Part shown: piece by piece, positions 1 to 8,129 of the stretch
Numbering within the stretch: the stretch's first letter is position 1
Layout: every line of letters begins with the position of its first letter
Source of the DNA: Bacteroidota bacterium
GTDB lineage: Bacteria; Bacteroidota; Bacteroidia; M30B66
Length of the DNA stretch: 22,363 nt
Direction: 5' to 3'
Assembly: GCA_020438185.1 (NCBI GenBank)
Contig: JAGQVC010000003.1
Coordinates: 1 to 22,363, forward strand
Notes under the pieces: model-generated
The model's input: the letters and a program-made list of their open reading frames with translations, nothing else
Databases searched by the model: none
Told to the model about the DNA's origin: nothing
Position numbers and translations under genes: made by a program

Positions 1-1763
1 GTTTCAAAAACACTTGAAGAGTTTGCAACATTAACTGTTGATGCATAAACTGACTGCCCCATTACGTTAAATACGCGGATTTGTGCAGTTTTATCATTAA
101 CACCTGTTGAAAGTTCGATACGAACTTCTGATTTGAATGGGTTTGGACTTGCAGATACTGCAGTTACCTCATCAGGAGTGTTTGTATTGTCAGCAAGTTT
201 TGCTTCTTCTTCACCTGCAGGATTGTTACAAGAGTTGATAACAACAACACCATCAACATCATAACCGTCAGCAGATCCTGAGAAATGAGAAGCCATTGAA
301 CGATCCTTGATACGAATGTACTGAATAACACCGGCAGGATTGATATCAACTGCACCATCAAGACAAATTTCTTCGGCAAGGGTTACCCAGTTAATTCCGT
401 CAAGCGAACCTTCTACCATAGCCTTTTCAGGATAAGTTGCGCAAACTTGACCATTGTATGTTGTTTCAGTAATATACAGGTCATCAGCACCCGGATTATC
501 AAAAATTACATAGTCAAACTTCAATATGATGTGACCACCGAAACCAAGAGATACAAAGTTGATTACATCTCCGCCTTGTGGCATTCCAAGAGCATTTTCA
601 GGAATTGAACGGCTGGCTGCTACATCAGCACCATCTTTACGATCTCCCTGCATAAATTCAACTACTTCAGTAGCTGTACCTGCAACTAAATCAGCAGGAA
701 CAGGGTTTTCTTCGTAACCATTAAGGCACATAACTCCATCCAAATCATAACCATCTGCAGATGACGCTGGAGTTCCAACATAATTAGCTCCAAGTGGACT
801 CACGTCAACAAGTTTAATGTACTGAGCCCAGCCAAGTGCGCCAAGATCGAAGTCAGTATCCTGACAACCTTCTCCTAAATAAATGAAATTACAACCATCC
901 TGCGAAGCAAATACGCGGATTGTTTCAGGATAACGAGCGCAGTTACCATCGATTGAAGCACCAAAAGTTGATTCGATAACACGAACGTCATCGCCAGGGC
1001 CATTCTTAATCGGGCTTTCAAATTTCAAAGTGATATCACCACCGAAACCAAGAGACACGAAGTTTGCAGAATAATCATCCTCTGGCATCCCAAGAGCTTT
1101 GTCAGGGTTTGAACGGTCCGCAGCTACCGGAGATAGTTGATCCTGAGCCATTCCCTGGTTGAATGAAATTACTTCATTCGGGTAACATCCCATTGGAATC
1201 TCATACGCACCGTGCAAACATTCAACGGCATCAACATCATAACCGTCAGTTACCTGTCCACCACCATTGTTTGGAGTTACGTCTGTAATACGAACAAACT
1301 GAACGTAATCAGGAAAAGCAGCACCGAAATCAACTTCTCCGTCAGCAGTAATCTCACCAACAGGTACGTATCCTAAACCATCTTGTGAAACCTCGATAAA
1401 AGAACGCTCGCTTGAAGGAGTCGCTGAAGATTCCCAGATTCTGATATCAGCACCGTCACCATTTGCAATAGGAGTAGCAAAAGCGATTTCAATACTACCA
1501 CCAAAACCAAGAGAAACAAAATGCTGAACAGGAGCATAAACTGAAGGCGTTTGAGCGTCAGGAGCACCTAGTGCTTCGTTAGGATTTGAGCGCTCCGGAT
1601 TAATTGCAGTTGAAAGTGCGGTCATTCCCGGAGTGTAAGACAACACTGTTGTCCCGTAGCATCCTCCGCCCGCAGGATTATCCTGTGCAGACACAGTTGC
1701 CGAATTAAGCATCAAAGCACCAAAGGCCAGAGCTGAAAATTTGAAAATGTTTGAGTTTTTCAT
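1..1763 (-). CDS. Secreted T9SS cargo protein with three tandem repeats (partial, 3' end missing)
   Basis: The ATG at 1763 opens a frame that stays open to the window edge: 587 codons, no stop. A signal peptide fills residues 1-27 (hydrophobic ALAFGALML, then SAQ). Three homologous repeats of about 160 residues follow. Each has an RSNP-x2-ALG or RSIP-x2-ALG motif, a VSLGFGG motif, a G/P-x-DD-type acidic motif, and a closing DGYD(V/L)DGV-like motif. After the repeats comes an acidic linker (EEEAKLADN), then ASPNPF and FNVMGQSVY, the opening strands of a T9SS type A sorting domain. About 30 more residues are expected beyond the window. The protein is probably exported through Sec and T9SS to the cell surface or medium. 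The repeats may be beta-sandwich adhesive or carbohydrate-binding modules, but no catalytic motif is visible and I do not assign a function. A hypothetical surface protein is the safe label. Confidence 0.85.
   Translation of the reverse strand, partial: MKNSNIFKFSALAFGALMLNSATVSAQDNPAGGGCYGTTVLSYTPGMTALSTAINPERSNPNEALGAPDAQTPSVYAPVQHFVSLGFGGSIEIAFATPIANGDGADIRIWESSATPSSERSFIEVSQDGLGYVPVGEITADGEVDFGAAFPDYVQFVRITDVTPNNGGGQVTDGYDVDAVECLHGAYEIPMGCYPNEVISFNQGMAQDQLSPVAADRSNPDKALGMPEDDYSANFVSLGFGGDITLKFESPIKNGPGDDVRVIESTFGASIDGNCARYPETIRVFASQDGCNFIYLGEGCQDTDFDLGALGWAQYIKLVDVSPLGANYVGTPASSADGYDLDGVMCLNGYEENPVPADLVAGTATEVVEFMQGDRKDGADVAASRSIPENALGMPQGGDVINFVSLGFGGHIILKFDYVIFDNPGADDLYITETTYNGQVCATYPEKAMVEGSLDGINWVTLAEEICLDGAVDINPAGVIQYIRIKDRSMASHFSGSADGYDVDGVVVINSCNNPAGEEEAKLADNTNTPDEVTAVSASPNPFKSEVRIELSTGVNDKTAQIRVFNVMGQSVYASTVNVANSSSVFE
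226..1668 (-). repeat. Three tandem protein-level repeats of about 160 codons
   Basis: Repeat anchors (the ten codons ending in ALG) lie at 1566-1595, 1089-1118 and 585-614, giving periods of 159 and 168 codons. Each unit also has the VSLGFGG block about 10-15 residues after the anchor and a DGYDVDGV-like end. The copies have diverged at DNA level and are recognisable mainly as protein, so this looks like an old internal duplication. Confidence 0.8.
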
Positions 1764-1870
1764 GAGATGAAAATTGGTTAGGTTTTAGAACTTAACGTTT
1801 ATTGTTAAAAAGGGTTTCAAAATTCTTACAATTGTTAGAAATCGTCTGGCTTTGAGAGTAAAAGCATCAC

Positions 1871-1893
1871 AAACACTTGATTAACAAGTGCTT
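1871..1893 (-). other. Stem-loop in the long leader of the repeat protein
   Basis: AAACACTTG (1871-1879) and CAAGTGCTT (1885-1893) flank a 5-base loop. Read as plus-strand RNA, one pair is an A-C mismatch. Read as minus-strand RNA, the same pair is a G-U wobble, so all nine pairs form. The helix therefore fits the minus-strand transcript better, within the proposed 5' leader of the gene starting at 1763. Its role (mRNA stability or translation control) is unknown. Confidence 0.4.
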
Positions 1894-1951
1894 GAAGACA
1901 ACAGTTAGCTATTTCCACCATAAAAAAGCTACAATTGTTTCGTATTCCTTG

Positions 1952-1959
1952 CAAAGGTA
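1952..1959 (-). promoter_or_regulatory. Bacteroidota -7 box (TACCTTTG) upstream of the repeat protein
   Basis: On the minus strand this reads TACCTTTG, a perfect match to TAnnTTTG. No TTG sits at the ideal distance upstream; candidates are 13 and 24 bases away. The predicted start of transcription near 1946 gives a leader of about 180 bases, much longer than the others in this window. Apart from this box and the stem-loop at 1871-1893, I see nothing definite in the 266-base gap 1764-2029. The neighbouring enzyme gene ends at 2030 with only a weak AT-rich hairpin (TTGAT/ATCAA around a T run). Confidence 0.5.
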
Positions 1960-2029
1960 ACAAAGAAAAAGACAAATAACATCCAAATCTTACATTAATT
2001 TTTGATGAAATTTTTCTTGATAAAAAAAA

Positions 2030-3136
2030 TCAACTGGATTCGGAAGTATTAAAAAGATCATGCTGAATCCTAATCGACTCATTATGAATAACTTCCCAAA
2101 GACATTTAACGAATTCGGCCGACAGGCCACTTGCCTCAGCTGCAAGCGATGTTCGTTGTAATATTTCCTCCCATCGCTGCAACTGAAAGATTGTCATCTC
2201 ATTTTTAAGCTTGTGCAATCCGATTTGTCTGATCAAACTCATTCGACTTAACAAGGCCTGTATTATAGCATCGTCGGTTGCGTCAACCCTGTTTCTCAAT
2301 TCGGTTAGCTTGTCAATTGCCTGATGGTCGCTTGATGAAGCTGATCTGAACTTCAAACTGCAAATGATTTCAAACAACCTGTCGGGTGTCACTTGCTGAA
2401 AAGCATCACTCAATGCTGCCTGTGGATTTATATGTGTTTCAATCATCAAGCCCTGAAAATCGAGATCCACCGACTTTTGAGCCACATCAGCAATCAATTC
2501 CGGATTTCCGGAAATATGGCTTGCATCGCAAATCACTTTCAAGTCAGGCAACGCAGTCTTTAAATCAATAACCAGTTCCCAGCGGGGTGCATTTCTGAAC
2601 GGCGCACTTTCATGCGCATAAAACCCCCGGTGAATGGCATGCACATCTTTAAGCCCGGCACCCATAAGCCGCTCAATTGCGCCAATCCATAATGCAAGAT
2701 CCGGGTTAACAGGATTTTTTACAAAAGCAGTGATGCCCGTCCCGCGAAGCGAATCTGATAATTCCTGAACCGAGAATGGATTAACCGAGGTTCTTGCCCC
2801 AATCCACACATATTTAATATTGTGACGCAGAATTGCCTCAACATGCGCAGGTGTGGCTACTTCAGTAATGGGTTCCAGTCCTGTTTCCGTTTTCACCTCG
2901 TTAAGCCAGGTCAAACCTGCCTCTCCGATGCCTTCAAATGCACCCGGTCTCGATCGGGGTTTCCATATTCCGGAGCGAAACAAAGCACCAGGAAAATGTT
3001 GTGCAATTCCCCGTGCAGTGCTTAAAACCTGATCCCTGCTTTCGGCACTGCAGGGCCCGAAAATATACATTGCATCCTTAGGCTGTAATTCAGCTGTCGA
3101 ATTTTGTTGCATCAAAAGTTCATCGCTTTTTCCCAT
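2030..3136 (-). CDS. Bifunctional DAHP synthase / chorismate mutase (AroQ type)
   Basis: This 368-residue protein should catalyse two steps of aromatic amino acid synthesis: condensation of phosphoenolpyruvate with erythrose 4-phosphate to DAHP, and chorismate to prephenate. Residues ~20-262 are a type I DAHP synthase of the short, KDO8P-synthase-like class. Visible motifs are FGPCSAES (metal-binding Cys29), KPRSRPGAFEG, TEVATPAHVE, IHRGF, CDASHISG and LMIETHINP. Residues ~275-365 are an all-helical chorismate mutase: RNRVDATDD, LLSRMSLIRQIG-x-HK, and an SIRIQ end. The synthase-first, mutase-last order is common in Bacteroidota, where the fusion can mediate feedback control. The gene follows the deoxyhypusine-synthase-like gene after a 34-base gap on the same strand, so the two are probably co-transcribed. 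Start: ATG at 3136, the first in frame. No defects seen. Confidence 0.93.
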   Translation of the reverse strand: MGKSDELLMQQNSTAELQPKDAMYIFGPCSAESRDQVLSTARGIAQHFPGALFRSGIWKPRSRPGAFEGIGEAGLTWLNEVKTETGLEPITEVATPAHVEAILRHNIKYVWIGARTSVNPFSVQELSDSLRGTGITAFVKNPVNPDLALWIGAIERLMGAGLKDVHAIHRGFYAHESAPFRNAPRWELVIDLKTALPDLKVICDASHISGNPELIADVAQKSVDLDFQGLMIETHINPQAALSDAFQQVTPDRLFEIICSLKFRSASSSDHQAIDKLTELRNRVDATDDAIIQALLSRMSLIRQIGLHKLKNEMTIFQLQRWEEILQRTSLAAEASGLSAEFVKCLWEVIHNESIRIQHDLFNTSESS

Positions 3137-3140
3137 GCCG

Positions 3141-3163
3141 AATTAACAGCAAAGCTGTGAATT
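3141..3163 (-). other. Small intercistronic hairpin
   Basis: ACAGC (3146-3150) pairs with GCTGT (3154-3158) around AAA, flanked by AATT on both sides. It fills most of the gap between the two minus-strand enzyme genes. No U run follows, so it is not a convincing terminator; it could modulate the downstream start or mRNA processing. Confidence 0.3.
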
Positions 3164-3170
3164 GGTTGAA

Positions 3171-4148
3171 TTACCAACCCAGAATCCATGCGAAAATCAG
3201 AGGCGCGACTATTGTGGCATCCGATTCTACTATAAATTTAGGAGTGTGTTTGTCCAGTTTACCCCAGGTTATCTTTTCATTAGGCACAGCTCCTGAATAT
3301 GAGCCGTAAGAAGTTGTTGAGTCAGAAATCTGGCAGAAGTAAGACCAGAATGGAACGTCATGCCATTCCAAGTCCTGATACATCATAGGTACAACACAAA
3401 TTGGAAAATCTCCTGCTATTCCACCACCAATCTGGAAAAAACCTACCCCTTTTCCGGACGAATTATTTCTGTACCAGTCGGATAGCCAGACCATGTATTC
3501 GATTCCTGATTTCATTGTGGACGCAATCAGCTCTCCTTTAATAACATATGAAGCAAAAATATTTCCCATCGTGGAGTCTTCCCAACCTGGAACGATGATA
3601 GGAAGGTTACGTTCTGCAGCAGCCAGCATCCATGAATTTACCGGGTCAATTTCATAATATTGCTGCATTTCACCGGAAAGCAGCATTTTATACATGTATT
3701 CATGCGGGAAATATCTTTCTCCTGAATCCTGCGCGTTTTTCCATTGCTTATAAATATGTTTCTGGATTCTTCTGAATGCTTCTTCCTCAGGTATGCAGGT
3801 ATCGGTTACGCGGTTGTATCCATCCTCCAGCAAGTCCCATTCATCCTGCGGACTCAAATCACGGTAGTTTGGCACCCGCTTATAATGAGAATGAGCAACC
3901 AGATTCATTATGTCTTCCTCCAGATTGGCACCTGTACAGGAAATAATATCCACTTTCCCCTGACGAATCATTTCAGCAAGTGATTTTCCCAATTCTGCTG
4001 TGCTCATTGCGCCGGCAAGTGTAACCATCATTTTTCCACCTTCGGTGAGATGCGTTTCATAACCTTTTGCAGCATCAACAAGTGCAGCGGCATTAAAATG
4101 AAGATAGTGCTTTTCAATAAACTGAGATACAGGGCCTTTAGAATTCAT
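3171..4148 (-). CDS. Deoxyhypusine synthase family protein (bacterial DHS-like)
   Basis: A 325-residue Rossmann-type enzyme of the deoxyhypusine synthase family, which transfers an aminobutyl group from spermidine using NAD. Visible: KGPVSQFIEKHYLHFNAAAL at the N-terminus, TLAGAMSTAELG, SCTGANLEED and PGWEDSTMGN. The block EKITWGKL carries the lysine (Lys297) matching the catalytic lysine of eukaryotic DHS. Bacteria lack eIF5A, so the usual protein substrate is absent. Small-molecule aminobutyl transfer in polyamine metabolism is a plausible role, but unproven. From memory, the human enzyme has a HHIANAN segment and an acidic DGSDSG segment near the spermidine site. Here the matching places read AGDFPIC and YGSYSG, suggesting a different substrate. 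Start: ATG at 4148 fits the family N-terminus; a TTG three codons upstream is unlikely. The DAHP synthase gene follows 34 bases downstream. Confidence 0.88.
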   Translation of the reverse strand: MNSKGPVSQFIEKHYLHFNAAALVDAAKGYETHLTEGGKMMVTLAGAMSTAELGKSLAEMIRQGKVDIISCTGANLEEDIMNLVAHSHYKRVPNYRDLSPQDEWDLLEDGYNRVTDTCIPEEEAFRRIQKHIYKQWKNAQDSGERYFPHEYMYKMLLSGEMQQYYEIDPVNSWMLAAAERNLPIIVPGWEDSTMGNIFASYVIKGELIASTMKSGIEYMVWLSDWYRNNSSGKGVGFFQIGGGIAGDFPICVVPMMYQDLEWHDVPFWSYFCQISDSTTSYGSYSGAVPNEKITWGKLDKHTPKFIVESDATIVAPLIFAWILGW

Positions 4149-4166
4149 ACAAGTCAATTTGGGCCC

Positions 4167-4194
4167 GAAAGGTACGAAAACCTTTATTGTACAA
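4167..4194 (-). promoter_or_regulatory. Likely promoter of the DHS-like gene
   Basis: On the minus strand: TTG (4194-4192), a 17-base spacer, then TACCTTTC (4174-4167). This misses the TAnnTTTG consensus only at the last base. It would give a leader of about 14 bases to the ATG at 4148, in line with other short leaders here. Confidence 0.4.
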
Positions 4195-4280
4195 GTCTTA
4201 ACAAAAGGCTTGAAAACAGCCTAAATCGTTAACAAAACTTTAATTATGAACAGGACTTAGAGCAATCAAGCGCATTTACC

Positions 4281-4288
4281 TAATTTTG
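4281..4288 (+). promoter_or_regulatory. -7 box (TAATTTTG) of the secreted nuclease-locus operon
   Basis: TAATTTTG matches TAnnTTTG exactly and lies 22 bases before the ATG at 4311. No TTG is found at the expected -33 distance, so the match is partial. The region 4149-4310 is a divergent intergenic space. It also has an AGGCT/AGCCT inverted repeat at 4206-4222 and two copies of TTAACAAAA (4199 and 4230 areas). Confidence 0.45.
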
Positions 4289-4310
4289 CCAACCGAAATC
4301 AACAATAAAC

Positions 4311-5333
4311 ATGATGAAGAATTTATTTACAGCATTGATTTTAATCGCTTTTTCAGTGCAGGCATTCGCTCAGTGCAACGAGTTATTTATTTCTGAATAT
4401 GTGGAAGGCTCAGGAAATAATAAAGCTCTTGAATTATACAATCCAACCGGGCAACCGGTCGATTTAGGCAGTTACAGGCTAATTCGTTATGACAATGGAA
4501 ATCTTGTTGCCTCAGAGAACGCGATTCAACCACTTCCTCCCGGAGTTTTCATTCCTGCTTACGGTACTTATGTTATTGCGTTAAATCTGACCGACCCAAA
4601 TGGTGTTGACCAAAATGCACCAATTGACGTTGCTCTTCAGGAAAAAGCTGACACACTTTTATCTGATGGTTGCGGTACTGAACCCGGTAATATCAGAACT
4701 ATGTGCTTCAATGGTGACGATGCCCTTACATTTGAGAAAAATGTGGATGGAACCTGGGTAAAAGTTGACATTTTCGCTTGTATCGGTGAACGTCCTACAA
4801 ACAGTTCCGGAACCACTTCTCCAACCGCAGGTTGGACTGACCTTCCGCCCTATTCAAGTATGCCGGTTGGTTATACAACAGCCGAATTCGGACCTTATTT
4901 CATGAGGTACTGGACTCAGGATCAAACTCTTGTAAGAAAGCCAACTGTAACCGGAGGTGTAACAGTTAATCCTCAGCCTGAAACATTTAATGCATCTGTG
5001 GAATGGGATTCACTTCCGGAAAACACATTTGATTCCCTGGGTTTTCATACTTGCGTTTGCAACCTTGCCGGCGTTAATGAGATCGAATCTGCTTCAAAAA
5101 CTGTTGTTTACCCAAACCCGGCAAATGGATTTTTCAATATTCAGTCGGCCTTACCAATTGAAAGAGTTCAAATTTATTCCATGCTAGGTCAGTTGATTAA
5201 TGATCGCAAATACCCTTCGAACTCCAAGTCAGTTAATATTGACACCGAAAACTGGGAAAAAGGCTTCTATTCGGTCCGAATATATTTCTCCGGAGGATAT
5301 ATTGCCTCCCGAAAAATTGTTATAAAGCACTAA
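4311..5333 (+). CDS. Secreted lamin-tail-domain protein with T9SS sorting domain
   Basis: 340 residues. The signal peptide covers about 1-20 (hydrophobic LFTALILIAFSVQAFA, then Q). A lamin tail (LTD) domain spans ~21-190: LFISEYVEGSGNNKALELYN, a DLGSYRLIRYDNG strand and FNGDDALTFEKN, all typical of LTDs in secreted bacterial proteins. Two Cys pairs (CGTEPGNIRTMC and a CVC near 248) may form disulfides. The C-terminus (~265-340) is a complete T9SS type A sorting domain: VVYPNPANGFFNIQ, VQIYSMLGQLIN, GFYSVRIYFSGG, IVIKH. The protein should be secreted and attached to the surface. Bacterial LTDs often accompany extracellular nucleases and phosphatases, and an endonuclease I gene lies three genes downstream, so binding nucleic acid or nuclease partnership is a fair inference. 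No catalytic site is seen. Tandem ATG codons mark the start. Confidence 0.85.
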   Translation: MMKNLFTALILIAFSVQAFAQCNELFISEYVEGSGNNKALELYNPTGQPVDLGSYRLIRYDNGNLVASENAIQPLPPGVFIPAYGTYVIALNLTDPNGVDQNAPIDVALQEKADTLLSDGCGTEPGNIRTMCFNGDDALTFEKNVDGTWVKVDIFACIGERPTNSSGTTSPTAGWTDLPPYSSMPVGYTTAEFGPYFMRYWTQDQTLVRKPTVTGGVTVNPQPETFNASVEWDSLPENTFDSLGFHTCVCNLAGVNEIESASKTVVYPNPANGFFNIQSALPIERVQIYSMLGQLINDRKYPSNSKSVNIDTENWEKGFYSVRIYFSGGYIASRKIVIKH

Positions 5334-5344
5334 ATTAAAGGATT

Positions 5345-5371
5345 AAATGCCAGTTTCAATAACTGGCATTT
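5345..5371 (+). terminator. Perfect hairpin between LTD gene and TonB receptor gene
   Basis: AAATGCCAGTT (5345-5355) pairs perfectly with AACTGGCATTT (5361-5371) around a 5-base loop, 12 bases after the LTD stop codon, and TT follows. It resembles a weak rho-independent terminator or attenuator. Only 14 bases separate it from the receptor ATG at 5386, leaving no room for a new promoter. It more likely tunes readthrough or protects the upstream message than fully ends transcription. Confidence 0.55.
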
Positions 5372-5385
5372 TCACTGCAAACCAA

Positions 5386-8127
5386 ATGACATTGAGACAT
5401 TTAGTCGCATTTACCCTGCTTTTGGGCCTGGCTGTTTCTTCAGCGGCGCAATCCACTGTTAAAGGCATTGTTACAGATGCTGCCTCCGGCGAAACTTTAA
5501 TCGGTGCCAGTCTGATTTATGCACCCGGAAAAGGCGCAGCCACAGACATTGACGGGAAATATGCGCTTGTATTGGATGCCGGAGAATACACTATAGCTTG
5601 TTCCATTCTGGGTTACAAATCGCAGAGCAGAACAATTGTGTTGAAAGAAAATCAGGAACTGGAACTCAATTTCGCACTTAAAAGCAACACCCTCAGAGAA
5701 GTTGAGATTGTGTCCGATATAGCAATCGCGCGTGAAACGCCGGTTGCGTTTACCAATCTTGATCCTGTTAAAATCAAAGAAGAATTAGGTGCTCAGGATT
5801 TACCAATGCTCCTAAACTCGACTCCCGGCGTATATGCTACGCAGCAGGGAGGAGGTGATGGTGACGCAAGAATTAGCATTCGAGGTTTTAACTCCCAGAA
5901 CGTAATGATTCTGATAGATGGAATCCCCATGAATGACATGGTGAACGGACGAGTTTACTGGACCAATTGGTTTGGACTTGATCAGTTAACATCCGGAGTT
6001 CAGGTGCAGCGCGGACTTGGAGCTTCAAAACTGGCCATTCCTGCAATTGGTGGAACAATGAACATACTTACGAGCGGGATGCAGAATAAAAAAATGCTCT
6101 CTGTTAGACAGGAAGTCGGAAATAACTTAAACCTTAGAACCACAGTTTCATATAATTCCGGAAAACTAAATAAAGGGTGGGGAGTTTCGGCTGCTGCTTC
6201 ATACCGCAATAATCAGGGCTATGTGAATGGCCTTGGCTCTGAAATGTTCTTCTACTACGTTAAAGTTGAAAAATCTGTCAAAAACCACCTTTTTACCTTT
6301 TCTGCTTTTGGTGCTCCACAAACTTCCAATCAGCGTGACTTCCGCGTTGATCAACCCATTTATTCATTCAGCAAGCGCTATGCTGCAAGTTTGGGTGTTG
6401 ATACCACCGGAAAAATTGAATATGGCAGACGATACAATCCAAGCTGGAATTTTTTGAGAAGAACCCGCGACAATGAGAATGCTCCCTACGAAATTGAAAA
6501 TACCAGTGTAAATCAATTTCACAAGCCAATTATTTCTCTTAAGCATTTCGTTAATATCGGCTCAAAATTTTATTTATCCAATATTGTATATGCCTCATAC
6601 GGTATGGGTGGAGGAACTCAACCGAACAATACACTTTCTTTGGATTCAACCGGACAACAATCAATTCAGAATGTATATAACGGGAACGCATTCAGTGAAT
6701 TCAATATTTATCCCGGTTTTGGGCCAGACAGTCTTTACAAGGGAATGCGCAGATCTGCCAATTTCCTGAGAAAAAATTACAACGAGCATCAATGGTACGG
6801 AGCTTTATCCACTTTCCATTATGCGCCAAACGATTCGTGGGATTTCTCGGGTGGAATTGACCTGAGAACATACAATGGTCAAGTTTACAGTCGCGTTGAA
6901 GATTTGTGGGGAGGAGACCTCATCGTTAGTAGTGTTGATTTGAATGCAGCACCAAACACACCTGCATTAAAAGGCGACAGGATAACACAACATATTGAAA
7001 GAAACGTTAGATGGGGTGGTGCTTTCGCCCTGGCAGAGTATAAAGCAGGAAACTGGAGTGCCTTCCTCAATGTGAGCGGGTCCCTGAGTTACTACAAGCA
7101 AATTAACCACTTCCTTAAAAATCAAATTGTTTTATCCGATACTACCTTAGAGGTTGGTTACAGTGATACATTAACGTATAATGGAGTAACCTATGACAGA
7201 AATTCTGAAGGGTTACGCCCAAATCAAACAGACTGGAAACAAGTTGGAGGTTTTACTGTTAAAGGTGGCTTAAATTATAATCTCACAGAACGTTCGAATG
7301 TGTTTGCTAACCTTGGACATCTGAACAGAGCACCTTTAATTCAATTTGTATTCAGAACCGACAACAGGGAGTTTCAAAACACCGACAACGAGGAAATTAA
7401 TTCAGCTGAACTTGGTTACTCATACAAAAGCAGCAATTTTAGTTTCAATGTAAACGGGTATTATACCCAGTGGAACAACAAACCAACCACAACTTCGCTT
7501 ACAGTAAACGGTGAGCCGGTAAGTACAAATGCCACCGGCATGGGTGCCCTGCACCGCGGAATTGAATTCGACGGAATTTACAAGGTATGCAAACAGTTCA
7601 GCCTTGAAGCTATGGTTTCGTATGGTGACTGGAAATGGAATAAAATTGCAACCGCAACTATTTTTGCCGATGATGGAACTCCTGTAGATACAGTTGTATT
7701 TGACCCGAGAGGCGTTCGGGTTGGGGATGCCGCTCAGCAAACTTATGCGCTTGGTTTCAGATATGAACCCGTAAAAGGTCTTTATTTTAAGCCGAAATTC
7801 ACCTGGTTTAGCAGAAACTACGCGAACTTCGATCCGGGAAGTCTGCAAATTGTGGACATCGAAACTATGACAGGTCCCAATCTGGGTCGCCAGTCGTGGA
7901 GAATGCCGGATTATGGTATTTTGGATATTTCGGCAGGATATCACTTTGTTTTGTATAAAATTGGATTTGATTTCAGAATAACTGTGAACAATGCACTCGA
8001 TGCCTTTGCTATCACAGATGCCCAAAGCAACCAGTTTGGCAACAGCTCTACGTTTAATGCAGCAAGTTCCAGTGTTTATTTCCTCATGGGAAGACGTTGG
8101 CTGAGCTCTCTCACCTTAAATTTCTGA
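5386..8127 (+). CDS. TonB-dependent outer-membrane receptor with N-terminal CarboxypepD_reg-like domain
   Basis: 913 residues from the ATG at 5386. The signal peptide is ~1-22 (LVAFTLLLGLAVSSAAQ). A carboxypeptidase-regulatory-like beta-sandwich covers ~23-105 (VKGIVTDAASGETLIGASL, ATDIDGKYAL, CSILGYKSQ). The plug is ~118-232: LNSTPGVYATQQGGG, ISIRGFNSQNVMILIDGIPM and IGGTMNILT. A 22-strand-type barrel follows, ending in SLTLNF with the terminal Phe used for outer-membrane assembly. No SusD-like partner is present, so it is not a standard SusC/D pair. An ATG at 5347 is in frame, but it lies inside the hairpin stem at 5345-5371 and would put extra residues before the signal peptide, so I reject it. 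The lipoprotein gene begins 2 bases after the stop, implying coupling. Neighbours suggest uptake of nucleic-acid products or linked metal/phosphate, but the substrate is not readable from sequence. Confidence 0.93.
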   Translation: MTLRHLVAFTLLLGLAVSSAAQSTVKGIVTDAASGETLIGASLIYAPGKGAATDIDGKYALVLDAGEYTIACSILGYKSQSRTIVLKENQELELNFALKSNTLREVEIVSDIAIARETPVAFTNLDPVKIKEELGAQDLPMLLNSTPGVYATQQGGGDGDARISIRGFNSQNVMILIDGIPMNDMVNGRVYWTNWFGLDQLTSGVQVQRGLGASKLAIPAIGGTMNILTSGMQNKKMLSVRQEVGNNLNLRTTVSYNSGKLNKGWGVSAAASYRNNQGYVNGLGSEMFFYYVKVEKSVKNHLFTFSAFGAPQTSNQRDFRVDQPIYSFSKRYAASLGVDTTGKIEYGRRYNPSWNFLRRTRDNENAPYEIENTSVNQFHKPIISLKHFVNIGSKFYLSNIVYASYGMGGGTQPNNTLSLDSTGQQSIQNVYNGNAFSEFNIYPGFGPDSLYKGMRRSANFLRKNYNEHQWYGALSTFHYAPNDSWDFSGGIDLRTYNGQVYSRVEDLWGGDLIVSSVDLNAAPNTPALKGDRITQHIERNVRWGGAFALAEYKAGNWSAFLNVSGSLSYYKQINHFLKNQIVLSDTTLEVGYSDTLTYNGVTYDRNSEGLRPNQTDWKQVGGFTVKGGLNYNLTERSNVFANLGHLNRAPLIQFVFRTDNREFQNTDNEEINSAELGYSYKSSNFSFNVNGYYTQWNNKPTTTSLTVNGEPVSTNATGMGALHRGIEFDGIYKVCKQFSLEAMVSYGDWKWNKIATATIFADDGTPVDTVVFDPRGVRVGDAAQQTYALGFRYEPVKGLYFKPKFTWFSRNYANFDPGSLQIVDIETMTGPNLGRQSWRMPDYGILDISAGYHFVLYKIGFDFRITVNNALDAFAITDAQSNQFGNSSTFNAASSSVYFLMGRRWLSSLTLNF

Positions 8128-8129
8128 CG

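Noticed and set aside
2020..2034. TTGAT/ATCAA around a T run at the end of the DAHP synthase gene as a terminator
   Set aside because: The stem is only 5 AT-rich pairs and overlaps the stop codon; too weak to call.
4149..4157. TTG start for the DHS-like gene
   Set aside because: The ATG three codons later gives the family's usual N-terminus.
5279..5303. AATATAT...CTCCGGAG...ATATATT symmetry near the end of the LTD gene
   Set aside because: It lies within the coding sequence of the conserved sorting domain and is probably a coincidence of codons.
5347..5385. Upstream in-frame ATG for the TonB receptor
   Set aside because: It sits inside the hairpin stem and adds 13 residues ahead of a standard signal peptide; ATG at 5386 fits better.
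7420..8025. 201-codon open frame on the minus strand inside the TonB receptor gene
   Set aside because: It is antisense to a clear receptor, with irregular composition and no family motif; a shadow frame.
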